Position numbers and translations under genes: made by a program. A DNA stretch of 64,000 bases from Cycas panzhihuaensis (taxonomy: Eukaryota; Cycadophyta), in assembly GCA_023213395.1 (NCBI GenBank), contig CM041465.1:79615741-79679740 (forward strand), read 5' to 3'. Shown here one piece after another: positions 22,061 through 33,721 of the stretch (within the stretch, counting starts at the first letter, position 1; each line of letters starts with the position of its first letter). The notes beneath the pieces are model-generated. The model saw nothing but the letters and a program-made list of their open reading frames with translations. It was not told where the DNA came from and did no database searches.

Positions 22061-23060
22061 AGATGTAATCTTTGTTGAGTATGATCAAAAAGAGTTGGAT
22101 ATAGCACCAATCCAACCCCCATTGACAAAGGGAAAAGATTGTTGAGGACTTCCCTTCCCTCAATCTTACACACCATGTTCTTCATCGCATACGCACCATC
22201 TACTTCATCATCATCTGCTCCACTTGAACCTTCCACTTCATCTTCTGATACTCCTACACTTAGACCAGAAGATATTGAGGCTCAAGCCACATCATTTCAG
22301 AAGTTACCTAAGTGGTACACTCAAGCAGTCAGGGATGGTCATATCATTGAAGGAAACGTCCATCAAAGTATCGTGACAAACAAACTTTGCACTTATGGTG
22401 AAGTGCTTTCTATTGATGAGCCTACTACCTTTGCGGAGGCTTCACAAAGTGATAATTGGAAAGGCGCCATGGATGAAGAGAGTCATTCCATTCACAACAA
22501 TGGTACTTGGGACTTGGTCGAAGTGCCTCCACACAAACAGGCAATCAGTTGTAAATGGGTCTACAAGACCAAAGTCCATTCTGATGGGACACTCAAGCGA
22601 CAAAAAGCAAGACTTGTAGCAAAGGGATTTAAACAACAAGAAGGAATTGATTACGAGGAGACCTTTGCACTGTAACAAATATGAACACCATCGGACTTCT
22701 CTTGGCCCTAGCCGCACAATGCAAATGGGCGTATATCGAGATGGACGTGAAGAGCGCCTTCCTCAGCGATCTTCAAGAGGAGGTATACTTGGAGCAACCT
22801 CCACAGTTACAAGGAACAAGGCAAGGAGCATTTGGTATGTCGCCTCAAGAAGGCTTTGTATGGCTTGAAGCAAGCTCCTAGGGCATGGTATGCAAAAATC
22901 GATGAATATTTTTTGAGACATGGGTTTCATCGATCCACATCGATCCAAACTTATACATCAAACATGAACATCACCATGTCACTTATATTGCCTTGTATGT
23001 AGATGACTTAGTGATCACGGTGGCGACACTAAGCTCATCAATGTTCTCCAAGATGATTTG
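22061..23060 (+). pseudogene. E2 copia reverse transcriptase
   Basis: RT fragments in order: WKGAMDEESHSIHNNGTWDL, VPPHKQAISCKWVYKTK, RQKARLVAKGFKQQEGIDYE, then after a stop at about 22675 a second frame with [20 protein letters not shown], and after another shift the catalytic box YVDD (22996-23007) in [10 protein letters not shown]. Active-site residues survive but the frame does not. Confidence 0.85.
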
Positions 23061-23880
23061 AAGAGAAGTTTTGAGATGACCGATCTTGGACTTCTCCATT
23101 ACTTTCTAGGCTTTGAGGTATGGCGTGACCGGGCTATATCTTCATTTCCCAAGCAAAATATTCTTGGGACATCTTGCAGATTCGGGATGCGGATCGCAAG
23201 GCGCCTACACCCATGGAGAACGGCACCAAGCTTTCTCTCAATGAGGAAGTCGCACCAGATCCCACACTTTACCGTGATTGATTGGGAGTCTCATTTATCT
23301 CACCAACACTCGGTAGGATATTTCATTCTTTGTTGGGATTTGCTCACGTTACATGTCTCAACCCAATCGGATACCTGGAATGCGACAAGACGCATACTCA
23401 AGTATATCAAAGGAACATTGCGGCTTGGACTTGAGTATGTACATAAGGAGAACTTCACTTTGGAGGGTTCTCGATTACGATTAGGCGGGATGCGGGATAG
23501 CGGAGATCTACCTCGGGTTCTTGTTTTACCCTTGGTGCAATTTGTTTCATGGAGTTGCAAGAAGCAACCAAATGTTACCTTGTCCTCCGAAGCGAGAATA
23601 CAAAGGCTGCGGTCGGTATGACTTGTGAGGCTATCGGCCGGCCAGTTCTTGGTGAGCTTGGGTTTCAGCCAATGACCAGCCTTCATTGTGACAATCGAGT
23701 GTCCTCAAGCTAACTAAGAATCCATTTTCCACGCATACGGACCAAGCATATTGAAGTTCACCACCATTTCATCGGGAGCATGTACACGGTGGTGAGATCA
23801 CACTTCAATATCGACCAACGAGCAACAGACGGCGAGATATCTTTACCAAGCCACTTGGTAGAGACAAATTTGTAAAATTT
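23058..23880 (+). pseudogene. E2 copia RT connection and RNase H
   Basis: KRSFEMTDLGLLHYFLGFEV begins the connection; later ATRRILKYIKGTLRLGLEY and VSWSCKKQPNVTLSSEA mark the copia RNase H. The usual D-S-D-W-AG stretch is disrupted by shifts near 23480. The end overlaps TKPLGRDKFV-like codons near 23850. Confidence 0.8.
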
Positions 23881-23913
23881 AGAGATGGTCTTGGTGTCAG
23901 GCTTAACATTGTA

Positions 23914-23926
23914 AGCGATGAGGGGG
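23914..23926 (+). promoter_or_regulatory. E2 polypurine tract
   Basis: AGCGATGAGGGGG lies directly before the 3' LTR, as expected for the plus-strand primer. Confidence 0.7.
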
Positions 23927-24503
23927 TGTTAAACCTTATGTTTAAATGTTAAGTGAATGTACATTTATTTTTCATGTAATATATGCACTTTATACTTTAG
24001 GGGTGACTTATCACTTAAGTGATAAAGTGCACACCACATTCTTTCTAGTGACACAACGTTGTCACTAAAGGGTCAATGGACCCTCATGCACTTGTTTGAA
24101 TAATCCAGTGATGTATCTTGGATGTTTGACACTTGTCAAACATCCAAGGCCTTAGGTGAGGATCCAAGCACTTTTGCTCATGATCCAAGTCATGTATCTT
24201 GGATGTTTGACACTTGTCAAACATCCAAGGCCTTAGGTCTCTCATTTCACTCTATATAAGGAGACCTCTCCTCATTGTCCAAGACATGAGAATTTGGTCA
24301 TATTGTTATGCTATCAGTTTGCTAATCAAACTGTTTTCTTCTTGGGAGGTTGGACCAATTCCAACTCCACATATTGGGTATCATTTTCTCTTGCTCCTAT
24401 ATTTCAGTTTATGCTTTTATGCTCTCATGCTTTCATGCATTTATAGTATTGTGATTGTATTTATGATCTTGGGATCAATGTGGCCTAATGCCCATTGTCA
24501 ACA
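23927..24503 (+). repeat. E2 3' LTR
   Basis: 577 bp, nearly the same as the 5' LTR apart from a few single-base deletions and one altered cluster near 24290 (GAATTTGGTCATATT against GACTTGGAGCTGTATT). Confidence 0.95.
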
Positions 24504-24508
24504 ATTCA

Positions 24509-24950
24509 CACCATAGATAATTTATATAAAATAAGATCTCATCATATATAACAACAAACATTCATAGTAATTAAGATATAATAGCAAACTACATAATAAT
24601 ATCAGATTAATATCAAACTTACCACAATAAATAGTATATATCAAATAAAATAACAACAGTATCTTGCCCTCTTTGAGGAGAGGGTTTCCTCCCAAAATGT
24701 TACAATAGTGCCCTAATAGCTCTAAGCCATTAGTCCAAATCCAAAATATCAAATTCTCCAAAGATTGCCATAAATGAATTAAGCTCCTCTATTTATAACC
24801 ATACTTTTTCTCTCTAAAACCAACTTCTGATTCTCTCTCCTAAAAATACTAACTTTATCTAATTTAGGAATGCAAAGGCTATTCTCCTAAAAATATCAAC
24901 TTTCTTATTTTTCCTAAAGATTGACTTCTTCATAATTTAGAAATGTAACA
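24509..24950 (-). repeat. Split LTR, right part
   Basis: Minus strand starts TGTTACATTTC at 24950, carries TATAAATAG near 24790-24797, and is cut at the E2 insertion. A purine tract AAAGAGAAAGGAGT precedes it at 24951-24964, so this is the 3' LTR of a minus-strand element whose interior lies to the right. Confidence 0.6.
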
Positions 24951-25989
24951 ACTCCTTTCTCTTTAAAATACTTTGCCCTCAAAGATAGGTAGTCATATGT
25001 AGAGTTTCTTGGCCTTGCTTTAGCAAGTTATTCAATCTATCACTTGTTAAATCATGTATGTCATAAAAATTGGATCTAATCTTGCGTCTTTTGTTGGAGA
25101 TTGCTGATAAGTAACCTGAATTTATAAATTCTTGCTTCGGGGACTAGGTACATGCTATATCTTGTCTTGTGTCAAAGTAATCTTGGGACCTGTGTGGTAC
25201 CAATGATGCTTGGCCATGCTTCTATTTTGTGATTGCACATTTTGTTCTCAAATGACATTGCTTAGGGAATGAGAAGTGTTAAGAACAGTGAGAGGATTTG
25301 TAAGAAAAGTTGTAATGTGATTTTGGGACGCTGAAAAAGAATTGATTATAAGGATCATATATTGGTGATTGCATAACGCAAGGAGTGGGAGAAGAAGAGA
25401 TCCATGAGATGATCATCAATAGATTTGTATATGTAGGAAACATAGAGAAGAGAACTATATAGCAAGCAATACTTGAAGTTTAGGAATTGATTTGACGAGG
25501 GGTTATGATCAAAATAGGTTTGGTTGAATAATTAATGGTCTTAGGGAAATAAGAGTTATGTAGAATAAGTGACAGACGCTCTTTATGGGAAAGAGGTTTA
25601 CATAAAGTTTCAAAGTTAGGGGAAGGATTGGATAAAGGAATTAATGAAAAACAAGAGTGTTGGTTATATATATAGAAGTGTGGACGGTTGGAACAAACAC
25701 AATGGAGTATTGTAGGAGGCCATCATTGTACTAAGATGTGAAATGTATTGAAGGGAGGATGGAGGGTTTAGACCTAGCTATTGAGAAAATTTTGTGGGGG
25801 ATGGAAAAACATGTGAAAAGTGAGATGAGTCAGGGTTGTGAAGAGGGACTATAATTTGTTCTACAAAATCCTTGGAATTAAGAAGCTTAGGAGTTTGGAC
25901 AACTATGGAGTAAGGAGGAGAGGGTTTCTGTACAACTATTGAGAATGGAAAAGAAAGGGGAAAGATGAAACTACCAAAGAAATGTGCAT
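24951..25989 (-). other. 3' interior of the split-LTR element
   Basis: Adjoining the purine tract, GAGGGCAAAGTATTTT resembles the sequence just after the E7 chromodomain (GAGGGCAAAGCATTTTTTC), which suggests a related gypsy element. No pol domain is readable here. The rest is non-coding to my eye. Confidence 0.35.
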
Positions 25990-26565
25990 ATGCAAAATCG
26001 GATCAAGAACCATATCGAGTACCTTGTAGGGTTTGATTGATTGCATGGACTCTTCCTTGGGTTGCTCAGACTCGTCTTCGAAACATTGGACAGGTTCTTC
26101 TTGGGCAGCTAAATCTTACTCTTTCATCTGCTCAGTGTCTTCTTGTACATGCACAAATTCCCCATTGCTTGATTCTTTGCGTTATATGTAATTAGATCCC
26201 TTTTTGTCATCATCCTCATCATGAGCGGGCTCTTCTCATTCCTCATTTGCAAAGATGTCATTTTGTTCATGTACATGTGTTGGGCTAGTTTGAATCTGCT
26301 TATCTTGATTCCACTCCCATGATGTGGCTAATAATATTGTTTTAGACCATAACTAGTCACTAAATAATTTTGATATTTTTGGTCAGTTAGACCAATTAAT
26401 CAATTGATTAAGAGCTATCCCTTCCAATAGAAGTTCCATACATGGTCCATAATCTTCAATCTTTGTATCATTCGTGTACTCATTCAACATTTCTACCATT
26501 TCTAGCCATTCTCCCACACCAGTGCCTTCATTAGGATTGAAAAGATCTAACTCCGTTTTGTTTCT
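25990..26565 (-). pseudogene. Acidic pseudo-ORF, family unknown
   Basis: One minus-strand frame of about 190 codons with few stops and no shift: ELDLFNPNEGTGVGEWLEMV, EDYGPCMELLLEGIALNQL, then an acidic tail with AHDEDDDKKGSN, FVHVQEDTEQMKE and CFEDESEQPKEESMQSIKP. Stops fall where CAA, GAA or CGA would be expected. The frame conservation shows it was once coding. I do not recognise a family; the position 5' of the gypsy 3' end makes it part of a retroelement or a captured gene. Confidence 0.4.
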
Positions 26566-26742
26566 TTTTTGTCATGAAGAGTTGAAACTTCACTAGTTAA
26601 AATCTACATCAAGGATTGAACAGAACTCTACCATGCAACCATTCAAATTGATCGTCTCTAAACCAAGATTCCAATGATTTAAATGAAATTAAAAGTTGAC
26701 TCCCACTACAAAAGTTATGGACATAAATGTCTAGGTACCCCC

Positions 26743-27643
26743 TGTTGGGGTTAATTTTGGAACATAGATTGTGGAAAAACTAGAATGCAGAATTTTACTA
26801 ATTAGAAGAATGTAGGTACGAACCATACGAAGATATGCATAACAAAAAGGATTGGAATACATGTTGATTGGGTACACAATATAGATGCATACCTTTCGGG
26901 TACGTAACACAGGTTACATGTTGTTCAAATACGCTAGCAAGCAAAACGTACCAAAATGGAATGCATGATTGAAATGGACTCAAAAGGCACCCAGATATGA
27001 TGATGCCAATGAGAATCAATGTATGTACAAATGTACAAATAGAAAGGACATTAATTAATGATGGTAATCTTGTGTTAAGAGAAAGAGTACATTTATTATG
27101 GAAAGGAATGGTTATGACCATGGGTTATAACCATTCACCCAAAAGGCACAAAAATGAGTATTTAATGGTAATTTTCTCACCATTCTAGCAGTGAGAGCTA
27201 AGCAAGCAAGTCATGTAATACATTCCCAGGGCAGGGATACTAGCCAAGCAGTACGGATACTTAATTCAGAAGATGCATTCCCTGTTGCATTCTCTTTTGG
27301 AATGTATGTAATAGTACAATGTATATACTGCTGAAACGTATGTACGATACATTCTAGAATTGAATGTATTAGTCTTATTTCTTAATAAAGTAAAAAGTTA
27401 TGTAGAAAATTATGTACTATATGTACTATAATGATTACATGAGGAATGTATGATGATGGGTGTACTATTGTGTGAAATAATGATAATGATGTGTTAATTT
27501 ATTCCTATAGTACTGTGTACAAAGTGATTTTAATAACAATGGATGGAAACATAAGTATGTTGACTATATCCTAAGCTAGACTATCGACTAGTGATCCTTT
27601 GACAAGTGAATATATCCCAATAGGAGGATAGGGAAAGCTAACA
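26743..27643 (+). repeat. E3 5' LTR
   Basis: 901 bp, TGTTGGGG... to ...AAAGCTAACA. The first 160 bases match the 3' copy (AATTTTGG, ATGCATAACAAAAAG, ACCTTTCGG). The last 86 bases (27558-27643) match the ends of the E1 LTR and the inverted copy at 57107. Contains GGAATGCAT-type motifs near 26957 and 27290. Confidence 0.7.
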
Positions 27644-27660
27644 TTGGTTCCATTGCCTAC
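27644..27660 (+). promoter_or_regulatory. Possible E3 primer-binding site
   Basis: TTGGTTCCATTGCCTAC follows the LTR. It resembles the tRNA-Asp-type PBS used by Tat/Athila elements (TGG-CC-TTGCC kept), with changes. Confidence 0.35.
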
Positions 27661-27692
27661 ATCCATAGAGGAGGGACTGGGCCAGGAGTTTC

Positions 27693-28066
27693 TGAGACAT
27701 TTCTTTTTGCCAATACTCTTGAGATAGCAGAGAATTTGACAATCGCAGCGACGTCTCCTTATCCAACAGAACAAACAAGGTAACCAAGAGTTTCACAGGA
27801 ACACCAGAGCGCTAAATGATCACCAAAAGATAGAAACTACCGCAGCACAATCTTTATAAAAATGTTCTATCAAGATAACCATCGTTTACAATTTACGACC
27901 CTTATATAGACAAAATAGGGTTTTATACATGTAATCCTATTGGTGGCCTAAGCAGCCTTACATTCTATTGGAGGGCAGCGCCCATGCATACTATTGGCCC
28001 GCTAGACGGCACATGCACAAAGTTCCATACTGGTTTATATAACTTAGCCGGATAAGTTATGTAACA
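27693..28066 (-). repeat. E4 3' LTR
   Basis: 374 bp; minus strand TGTTACATAAC... to ...ATGTCTCA. TATA box TATATAAG on the minus strand at 27901-27908. Confidence 0.95.
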
Positions 28067-28081
28067 AGTCCCCTCCCCTAA
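28067..28081 (-). promoter_or_regulatory. E4 polypurine tract
   Basis: Minus strand TTAGGGGAGGGGACT directly before the 3' LTR. Confidence 0.75.
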
Positions 28082-28270
28082 GATGCCGAGTCCTCGAGGC
28101 AGGTGAGATGCGGGTGCTTTTTAACAAACTCATCAGACTCCCAAGTTGCTTCGTCGGAGGTGCAGCCTGTCCAGTGTATCAAATATTCTGAAATGGACCG
28201 ATTAGGAGGCAGGTTGTCACGGTAGCCAAGATACATTCGGAGGTGCGGACAAGGTTTGCTCTTCATCCAA
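28078..28270 (-). pseudogene. E4 integrase C-terminal chromodomain
   Basis: SISEYLIHWTGCTSDEATWE followed by SDEFVKKHPHL is a chromodomain, which steers chromovirus integrase to marked chromatin. The first aromatic-cage part is degenerate. It follows the integrase frame with a shift near 28270. Confidence 0.8.
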
Positions 28271-29300
28271 AATTGGAAGGGTTACCTAGGGAGTATGGGT
28301 TTTGCTAAGACACTTCCGAAGACAAGAGACATGAAAAACATTATGGATGTTTGTGGTGGAGGGAAGGTCGAGAGCATATGCAACTTCACCAATACGTTTA
28401 AGGACTTTATAGGGGCCATAATATCGAGGGCTAAGTTTGTGGTTCTTATGATGGCGAAGGGATTGTTGCTTATAAGGTTGGAGACAAAGAAATACCAGAT
28501 CCCCAATATTGAAGTAGCGATCAGAGTGATGGCGGTCTGCTAATTGTTTCATTCGATTTTGGGCCATGGATAGGTTTTGTTTAAGGGTATGGAGAATTTG
28601 GTCCATATGCTATAATTTTTGTTGCACTGTTGCCGTACGGAGGTTGGTAGCTAAGGTGTGGTGGGACAGAGGGGGATACCCATAGAGAGCCAAAAATGGG
28701 GACATTCCAATGGCTGAATGGTGTGAGGAGTTGTACCAATACTCAGCTAGAGCTAGCCATGATGTCTATTTAGACTGGTGGTCAGATGCAAAGCAACGTA
28801 AGTAGGTCTCCAGGGTTTTGTTAAGGACCTCAGATTGGCCATCGGTCTGTGAATGGTATGCAGAACTCATGTTGAATGATGTACTTGATGCGTGGAATAG
28901 CTCTTGCCAAAAGGAGCTAGTGAATTTAGGATCACGATCACATACAATGGTGGATGGAAAGCCGTGCAAACGAAATATTGTTTAGATGTAGATGTCAGCG
29001 ATGCGTGGGGATTTATAGGTTGTGTGGACGGGTAAGAAGTGGGCATATTTTGTCAACCGATCTATGACTACTAAAATGGAGTCAGATCCAGCAGATGGTG
29101 GTAGGCCCGTTATAAAGTCCATGGCAATATCTTGCCATTTACCTTGTGGGATATGCAATGGTTGAAGGAGGCCCGGTTGGGGTTTTGTATCAGCTTTGTT
29201 ACGTTGGCATGTATCACATTCTGAGACAAAGGTAAGGATGGTGGATTTCATTTCTGGCCAAACGAAGTCAGAACGAATCCTACGGTAAGTTTTATCAAAA
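28271..29300 (-). pseudogene. E4 integrase
   Basis: Minus strand, three frames: CDTCQRNKADTKPQPGLLQP (zinc-binding cysteines), DIAMDFITGLPPSAGSDSI (first D), VIDRLTKYAHFLP, then GFPSTIVCDRDPKFTSSFW (second D), HSQTDGQSEVLNKTLE (E), and the GPY-type module MKQLADRHHSDRYFNIGDLV, LSPRYYGPYKVLKRIGEVAY. All three catalytic residues are present; stops at about 28980 and 28610 break it. Confidence 0.9.
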
Positions 29301-30083
29301 CTAGAGTGGCCGCCAAGAGGGGAGGAATGATATTCTGATAAAATCCGCGGGATAAAAGCTGAGAGGGGATGTACGAATATGCGATTTTGGTATAAGAGAA
29401 GATTATTATGGATGGACCAATCCTTATGAGTGTGGACCTTATTGACCTACTGCGCAAAATCATGTTGGTTTTGGTTAGCCATGGCTAAATCCTGTAGCCA
29501 TGTCGGTTGTGGGGAGGAAATGGCATAAATGGTGGGGTCCTCAGTATGACCGGTGTTATCGCCAAGTGTAGGTGAAGACAACCTTGAGAGAGCATCTGCC
29601 ACGATGTTATCTTTCCCCTTTTTATATGTGATTGTAAAATCAAAACTTGGAGGCGGTCGACCCATTTCGCCTGCTCTTCTGAGAGGACTGGTTGATCTAG
29701 TAAACGGCGAAGGCTATGATGATCAATGAGGATAGTGAATTTAGACCCAAGTAGATACTATCGCCACTTGTCAACAGCATGGAGGATGGCCCACATTTCC
29801 TTTTGATAGGTAGAAAGTCTACACTCATGATCTTTGAGTTTTCGACTTTCAAAGGCAATGGGGTGGAAGTCTTGCATTAAGACCGCACCTAATCCAAACC
29901 CAGAGGCATCGCATTCTAATTGGAAAGGCCAAGAGAAGTCAGGGGAGGCTAAGACTGGGGTGGTTGTCATGACCTCCTTTAAATGGAGGAAGGCCTCATT
30001 AGCTGAGGGGGGCCACTAGAAGAAATCCTTCCGAAGTAAGTGGGTTAAGGGAGTGGTGAGGGTGGCATAATTTCGAACGAACC
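29301..30083 (-). pseudogene. E4 RNase H
   Basis: TTTPVLASPDFSWPFQLECD then ASGFGLGAVLMQDFHPIAFE and RLSTYQKEMWAILHAVDKWR, with the first catalytic aspartate in ECDASG. The tail DFTITYKKGKDNIVADALSR ends the domain near 29580. Stops separate the parts. Confidence 0.9.
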
Positions 30084-30084
30084 G

Positions 30085-30745
30085 TCAATAGAATCCGGTA
30101 AGTCCTAGGAAAGCCTGCAATTGGGTCAGGGTTTTTGGGGTTGTCCAATTAGTGATGACAGAGATTTTATCGGGATCCACCCGAACCCCTGCAAAGGATA
30201 TAATATGCCTAAGGTATTGTAATTCAGATTTCCCAAATTCACATTTGGAGAGCTTAGCATACAGTTTATTCTCAGCTAGGATTTGAAGGACTATTTCTAG
30301 ATGTGGGATGTGGGCCGACATATTTGAGCTATAGATAAGAATATCGTCGAAGAAGACGATGACAAAGTTTCGTAAGTATGGGAAGAAGATCTTGTTCATG
30401 AGAGCCTGAAAGGTGGCGGGAGCATTACATAGGCCAAAGGGCATGACCTAGAACTCAAAGTGGCCATGGTGGGTTCGGAAAGCTGTTTTATGTTGATCCT
30501 CTGGCAAGATGGGGATTTGGTAGTATCCTGACTGTAAATCAAGCTTGGTGAAAATTGCAACGCCATGGATTTCATCTAACATGTCATTGATTCGTGGCGT
30601 GGGAAACTTATTTTTTATGGTGATTTTATTGAGTGCACGATAGTCAACACAAAGTCGGAAAGAGCCATCCTTCTTACGAACTAAGATGATGGGTGCCGCA
30701 TACGGGCTTTTACTAGGTTGGATGATACCCATGTCCAACAATTCC
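30085..30745 (-). pseudogene. E4 reverse transcriptase
   Basis: MGIIQPSKSPYAAPIILVRK, RLCVDYRALNKITIKNKFP, FTKLDLQSGYYQIPILPEDQ, then after one stop at 30445 MPFGLCNAPATFQALMN and the catalytic VFFDDILIYS. LQAFLGLTGFY ends it. Only two stops across this core. Confidence 0.92.
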
Positions 30746-31047
30746 CGTGTGATTTTTTTGATTTCATTTTTTTGGAAATAGGAATTTCTATATGGTCGAA
30801 GGCTTATCGGGTCGTGCGAACTTTGTAACTCAATAGTATGGTAAAATCCTCAATCAGGTGGGGGCCTAGCAGGTAACGAAGCAAATACAGATTGGTATCG
30901 ATCCAATACTTGCTAGATATCAGGGTGGATACCCGAGGTGGCCTGGATATGGTTAAGATGAACGATGTATCCGATGTTACTTTTGAGTTGGCGGCACATT
31001 CTTGAGGGTGAGATTACTTTGTTTGGGGAGGCTTGCATCCCATAAAG

Positions 31048-31670
31048 TTAAAGAGAGCGGCCCATGTGATCTTCAAACATAATGAAAGGGGCCGTGGGTG
31101 AGTTATTGGTGCTATAAGTCCCTAGAGTCTGGAGCCATTGTACGCCAAGAATTACATCTGACCCACCTATGGAAAGGGCATAAAAATCTGAGACAAAGGT
31201 ATATGAGCCAATGTGGACCGTGAGGTTTTTTATTGTTCCTGCACAATGGAGTGTGTGATGACCAGGTAAGGAGCAAGTGAAGCCAGTTTTAGGTTCTATG
31301 TAAAGATTCAATTGGCGGGCAATGGAGATGTCGATGAAATTTAGCGGCGCCACCAATCGATCAAAATGGTAATTGGGGTTTTCCTAAGTATTCCTTTGAC
31401 TCGAAGTGGTTCAGGACATGCAATGGAGGTAACTGTGGATAAGGAAACTTCAGGCTCAGGGTTTGGAGGTAACTCATCAGCAGGGTGGTCTTGGGGTTCA
31501 TCATCATATTCATGCTCAGTATCAGGGTCATCATCCGAGGGTAAGTCTGGATCAAATGTGAAGACCATCTTCCTAGCTTTGCAGATTCTATTGTGACCAG
31601 TGGTCCATTTTTCAGAACATTGCATACATAGACCGACTTCCCGACGACATTGTGCCTCTGTAGGAGTCAT
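31048..31670 (-). pseudogene. E4 gag knuckle and protease
   Basis: CMQCSEKWTTGHNRICKARK is the CCHC-like knuckle, then an acidic DDDPDTEHEYDDEP region. Protease follows: ITILID then a frameshift and PLNFIDISIARQLNL, so the DSG triplet expected between is destroyed. DFYALSIGGSDVILGVQWLQ marks the flap and C-terminal part. Confidence 0.85.
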
Positions 31671-32597
31671 GTGGATGGACTTCGGCGATGATTCCTCAGT
31701 GCGCTACTCAAGAGATGTAGCTGGGGTGTCCTCTGGTCGTGGGCATGATCGTGGTCTCTAGGACCAGGCTGTATTAGCTTGTCGGGATCATGAAAACCAC
31801 GTGGAGTCTCGTATGAATAGAGGAGGTCTTTCTGCAGCAAATTCTGCATCGATTACTTTAGCCATATTAATTGCATCCTTTAGAGTGGATAGGGAGACTG
31901 TCTTCAAGCGCATTTGGATATGTTCTTTAAGTCCAGACACGTACGTATCTATCTCTGTCTGTTTATCAAGTTGTTGATCAACCCGATTACGTAAAGATTG
32001 GAACTCGTCTGTGTAAACTTCGACAGAGGATACTTGCTTCAAACGTGTTAGCTGTGTAAAAAAAGATTGACTCCAAGTGTCTTCATATTGCTCGAAAAAA
32101 CAGGTAGAGAAGTGCGCCCAAGATTGGTTGGAGGGGTACTCCCGTTTCCACCATCGAAACCAATGATGTGCCTTCCCATCTAAGTGAATGGAAGCAAATA
32201 TAAGTTGCTCATTCACTGACATTGGGTTGAGTGCAAAGTAAGATTCTAGTTTGCTAATCCAACTTCGTGCACTATCCCTGTTGAGATCTGGATCAAATGT
32301 GGGTATGTTGATCTTATGATGGAATGGTTGTTGCTGACGTGGAGGTGGAAGAACGATTTGTTGTTGTGTGGGGCCAACTGGTGGTGGAGGAGAGAAGTTG
32401 TTCAACCTCTTAATTATATCTTGGACATTAGCATGAGATGCTAGGTTTTGCAACTTTGAGCTAAAGTCTGCGCGCAAGGTAGCTACTTCGGTTTTAACCT
32501 CATCGCGTATGTCGCCGAGATCCTCTATTGTATCATTAATTCTGTGGACTTCGGTCTTGAGTGTCGAGATTTTGTCACTATTACTTTGAGGAGCCAT
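31671..32597 (-). pseudogene. E4 gag capsid region
   Basis: ATG at 32597. 269 open codons: an N-terminal coiled-coil (ISTLKTEVHRINDTIEDLGD), a proline/glutamine stretch, then the capsid fold with NIPTFDPDLNRDSARSWISK, LDGKAHHWFRWWKREYP, and VYTDEFQSLRNRVDQQLDK. Ends at a stop near 31788, after which the knuckle resumes in another frame. Confidence 0.9.
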
Positions 32598-33721
32598 GGA
32601 GAAAGGGCGTAAAGAGGCGGGAATAAGTAGAAAGAAGGGGAATGCACGAAGTGGGAAAGATCAAGAAAGAACGGGACATAAAAAAAAGGGGGTTGTTAAG
32701 GGAAAGAGAGGGGGGTGAATAGGGAGATTGTGGGGTGTCTATAGCCTGTTGACCCCAAAGAAAGTTACATAAACAAGATATCAAGTTCTTTCAACAGTGC
32801 GAAATGCTTGTTCGAATAGGGCATGTGAAGTGTAAAAAAGGGGGGGTGGTGGTGGGGCCCATCGATGACTAGGTACTAAAATTTGTGAAAATTTATAGTA
32901 TATACCAACCTAGTGCAAATGGACCAGTACGATGTGCTGATCAAAATGAGGTATATACCTGTAAGGGTAAATTTTCTCACTGAATTTTTTTTTTCTTTTC
33001 TTTTTTTTTTCCCTTTGTTTTTTTTTTTTTTTTCTTTTTTTTCAAATTGTGAGGTGGCTTACAGTCTTAACCAAAGTATCCTACCAACCACTAGACAAGG
33101 TGTGCTTGGTCTTATAGGCCTGCCAATAAACTGTAGAAGTTCAGGGCAGGTAGCTTTGTGGCACTAACCGCTAACCACTGCACTACAAGACTTTAGCGGT
33201 CGATAGTTGCCTATGCTGGAAAAGGATTGGGCCTGAAGGTGGGGTTATTCCTATATACCCGAAGGTACGTGGAGGCGCACTGCCGTAGCCAGGTTCTGTC
33301 TAGGGCTTGGCTCAGGAGTGATACTCCAATCCTTCACGCAAAGGGCAGGAGGGCCACTATGCGCTTAGCGAGAACGACAGATCCCTATGATACCTGGGAA
33401 AGGAGGTGGGAGGGAGAAAAAGTAACCGCCCAGCGATGTTATCTACCCTTAAGATATAATTCAATACCAGAATCGAAAAATAGGAATGAAATTTAAAACC
33501 AGATGAAAGATAAGGGATAAAGCACTAGAGTTACCTGGGAAAAGAATTTCCCCTTTCTCCCAACTCTTGGACTGTCCCGATACCATTCCTCAATCTCCGT
33601 GGAGAGAGTACTAAGCGAAGGTCTTTCCCCGATCTCTACTAGGGTAGAGAGAGTACTCGATCTGATAGGGAAAAAAAAAAAAATTCTTGACTTTTGGGCA
33701 GCCTCCCACGATCGCGACGCA
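32598..33721 (-). other. E4 leader
   Basis: Between PBS and gag. It holds a possible SINE insertion (32985-33195) and, nearer the PBS, GC-richer sequence without a convincing ORF. Confidence 0.5.
32985..33195 (-). mobile_element. Possible tRNA-derived SINE with poly(A) tail
   Basis: The minus strand has a pol III A-box-like TAGTGCAGTGGTTAGCGG near 33170-33187, a second AGTGGTTGG near 33090, and ends in about 60 bases of A interrupted by G/C (32985-33043). No clear B box or target duplication was found, so this is tentative. Confidence 0.35.

Larger units (their letters stand above)
17231..24503 (+). mobile_element. E2: Ty1/copia element, 7273 bp
   Basis: Complete element with LTRs at 17231-17809 and 23927-24503 and the 5-bp target duplication ATTCA (17226-17230 and 24504-24508). 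Order LTR, degenerate PBS, 2-kb leader, gag, protease, integrase, RT, RNase H, polypurine tract, LTR is that of copia. The LTRs look nearly identical by eye, so insertion is recent, yet every coding domain has frameshifts. It interrupts the LTR spanning 17074-24950. Confidence 0.95.

Noticed and set aside
27558-27643. An 86-bp MITE with TGTTGACT/AGCTAACA inverted ends, with an inverted copy at 57107-57191
   Set aside because: A third related copy forms the end of the E1 LTR at 10704-10792, so the block is a conserved LTR terminus, not a separate element.
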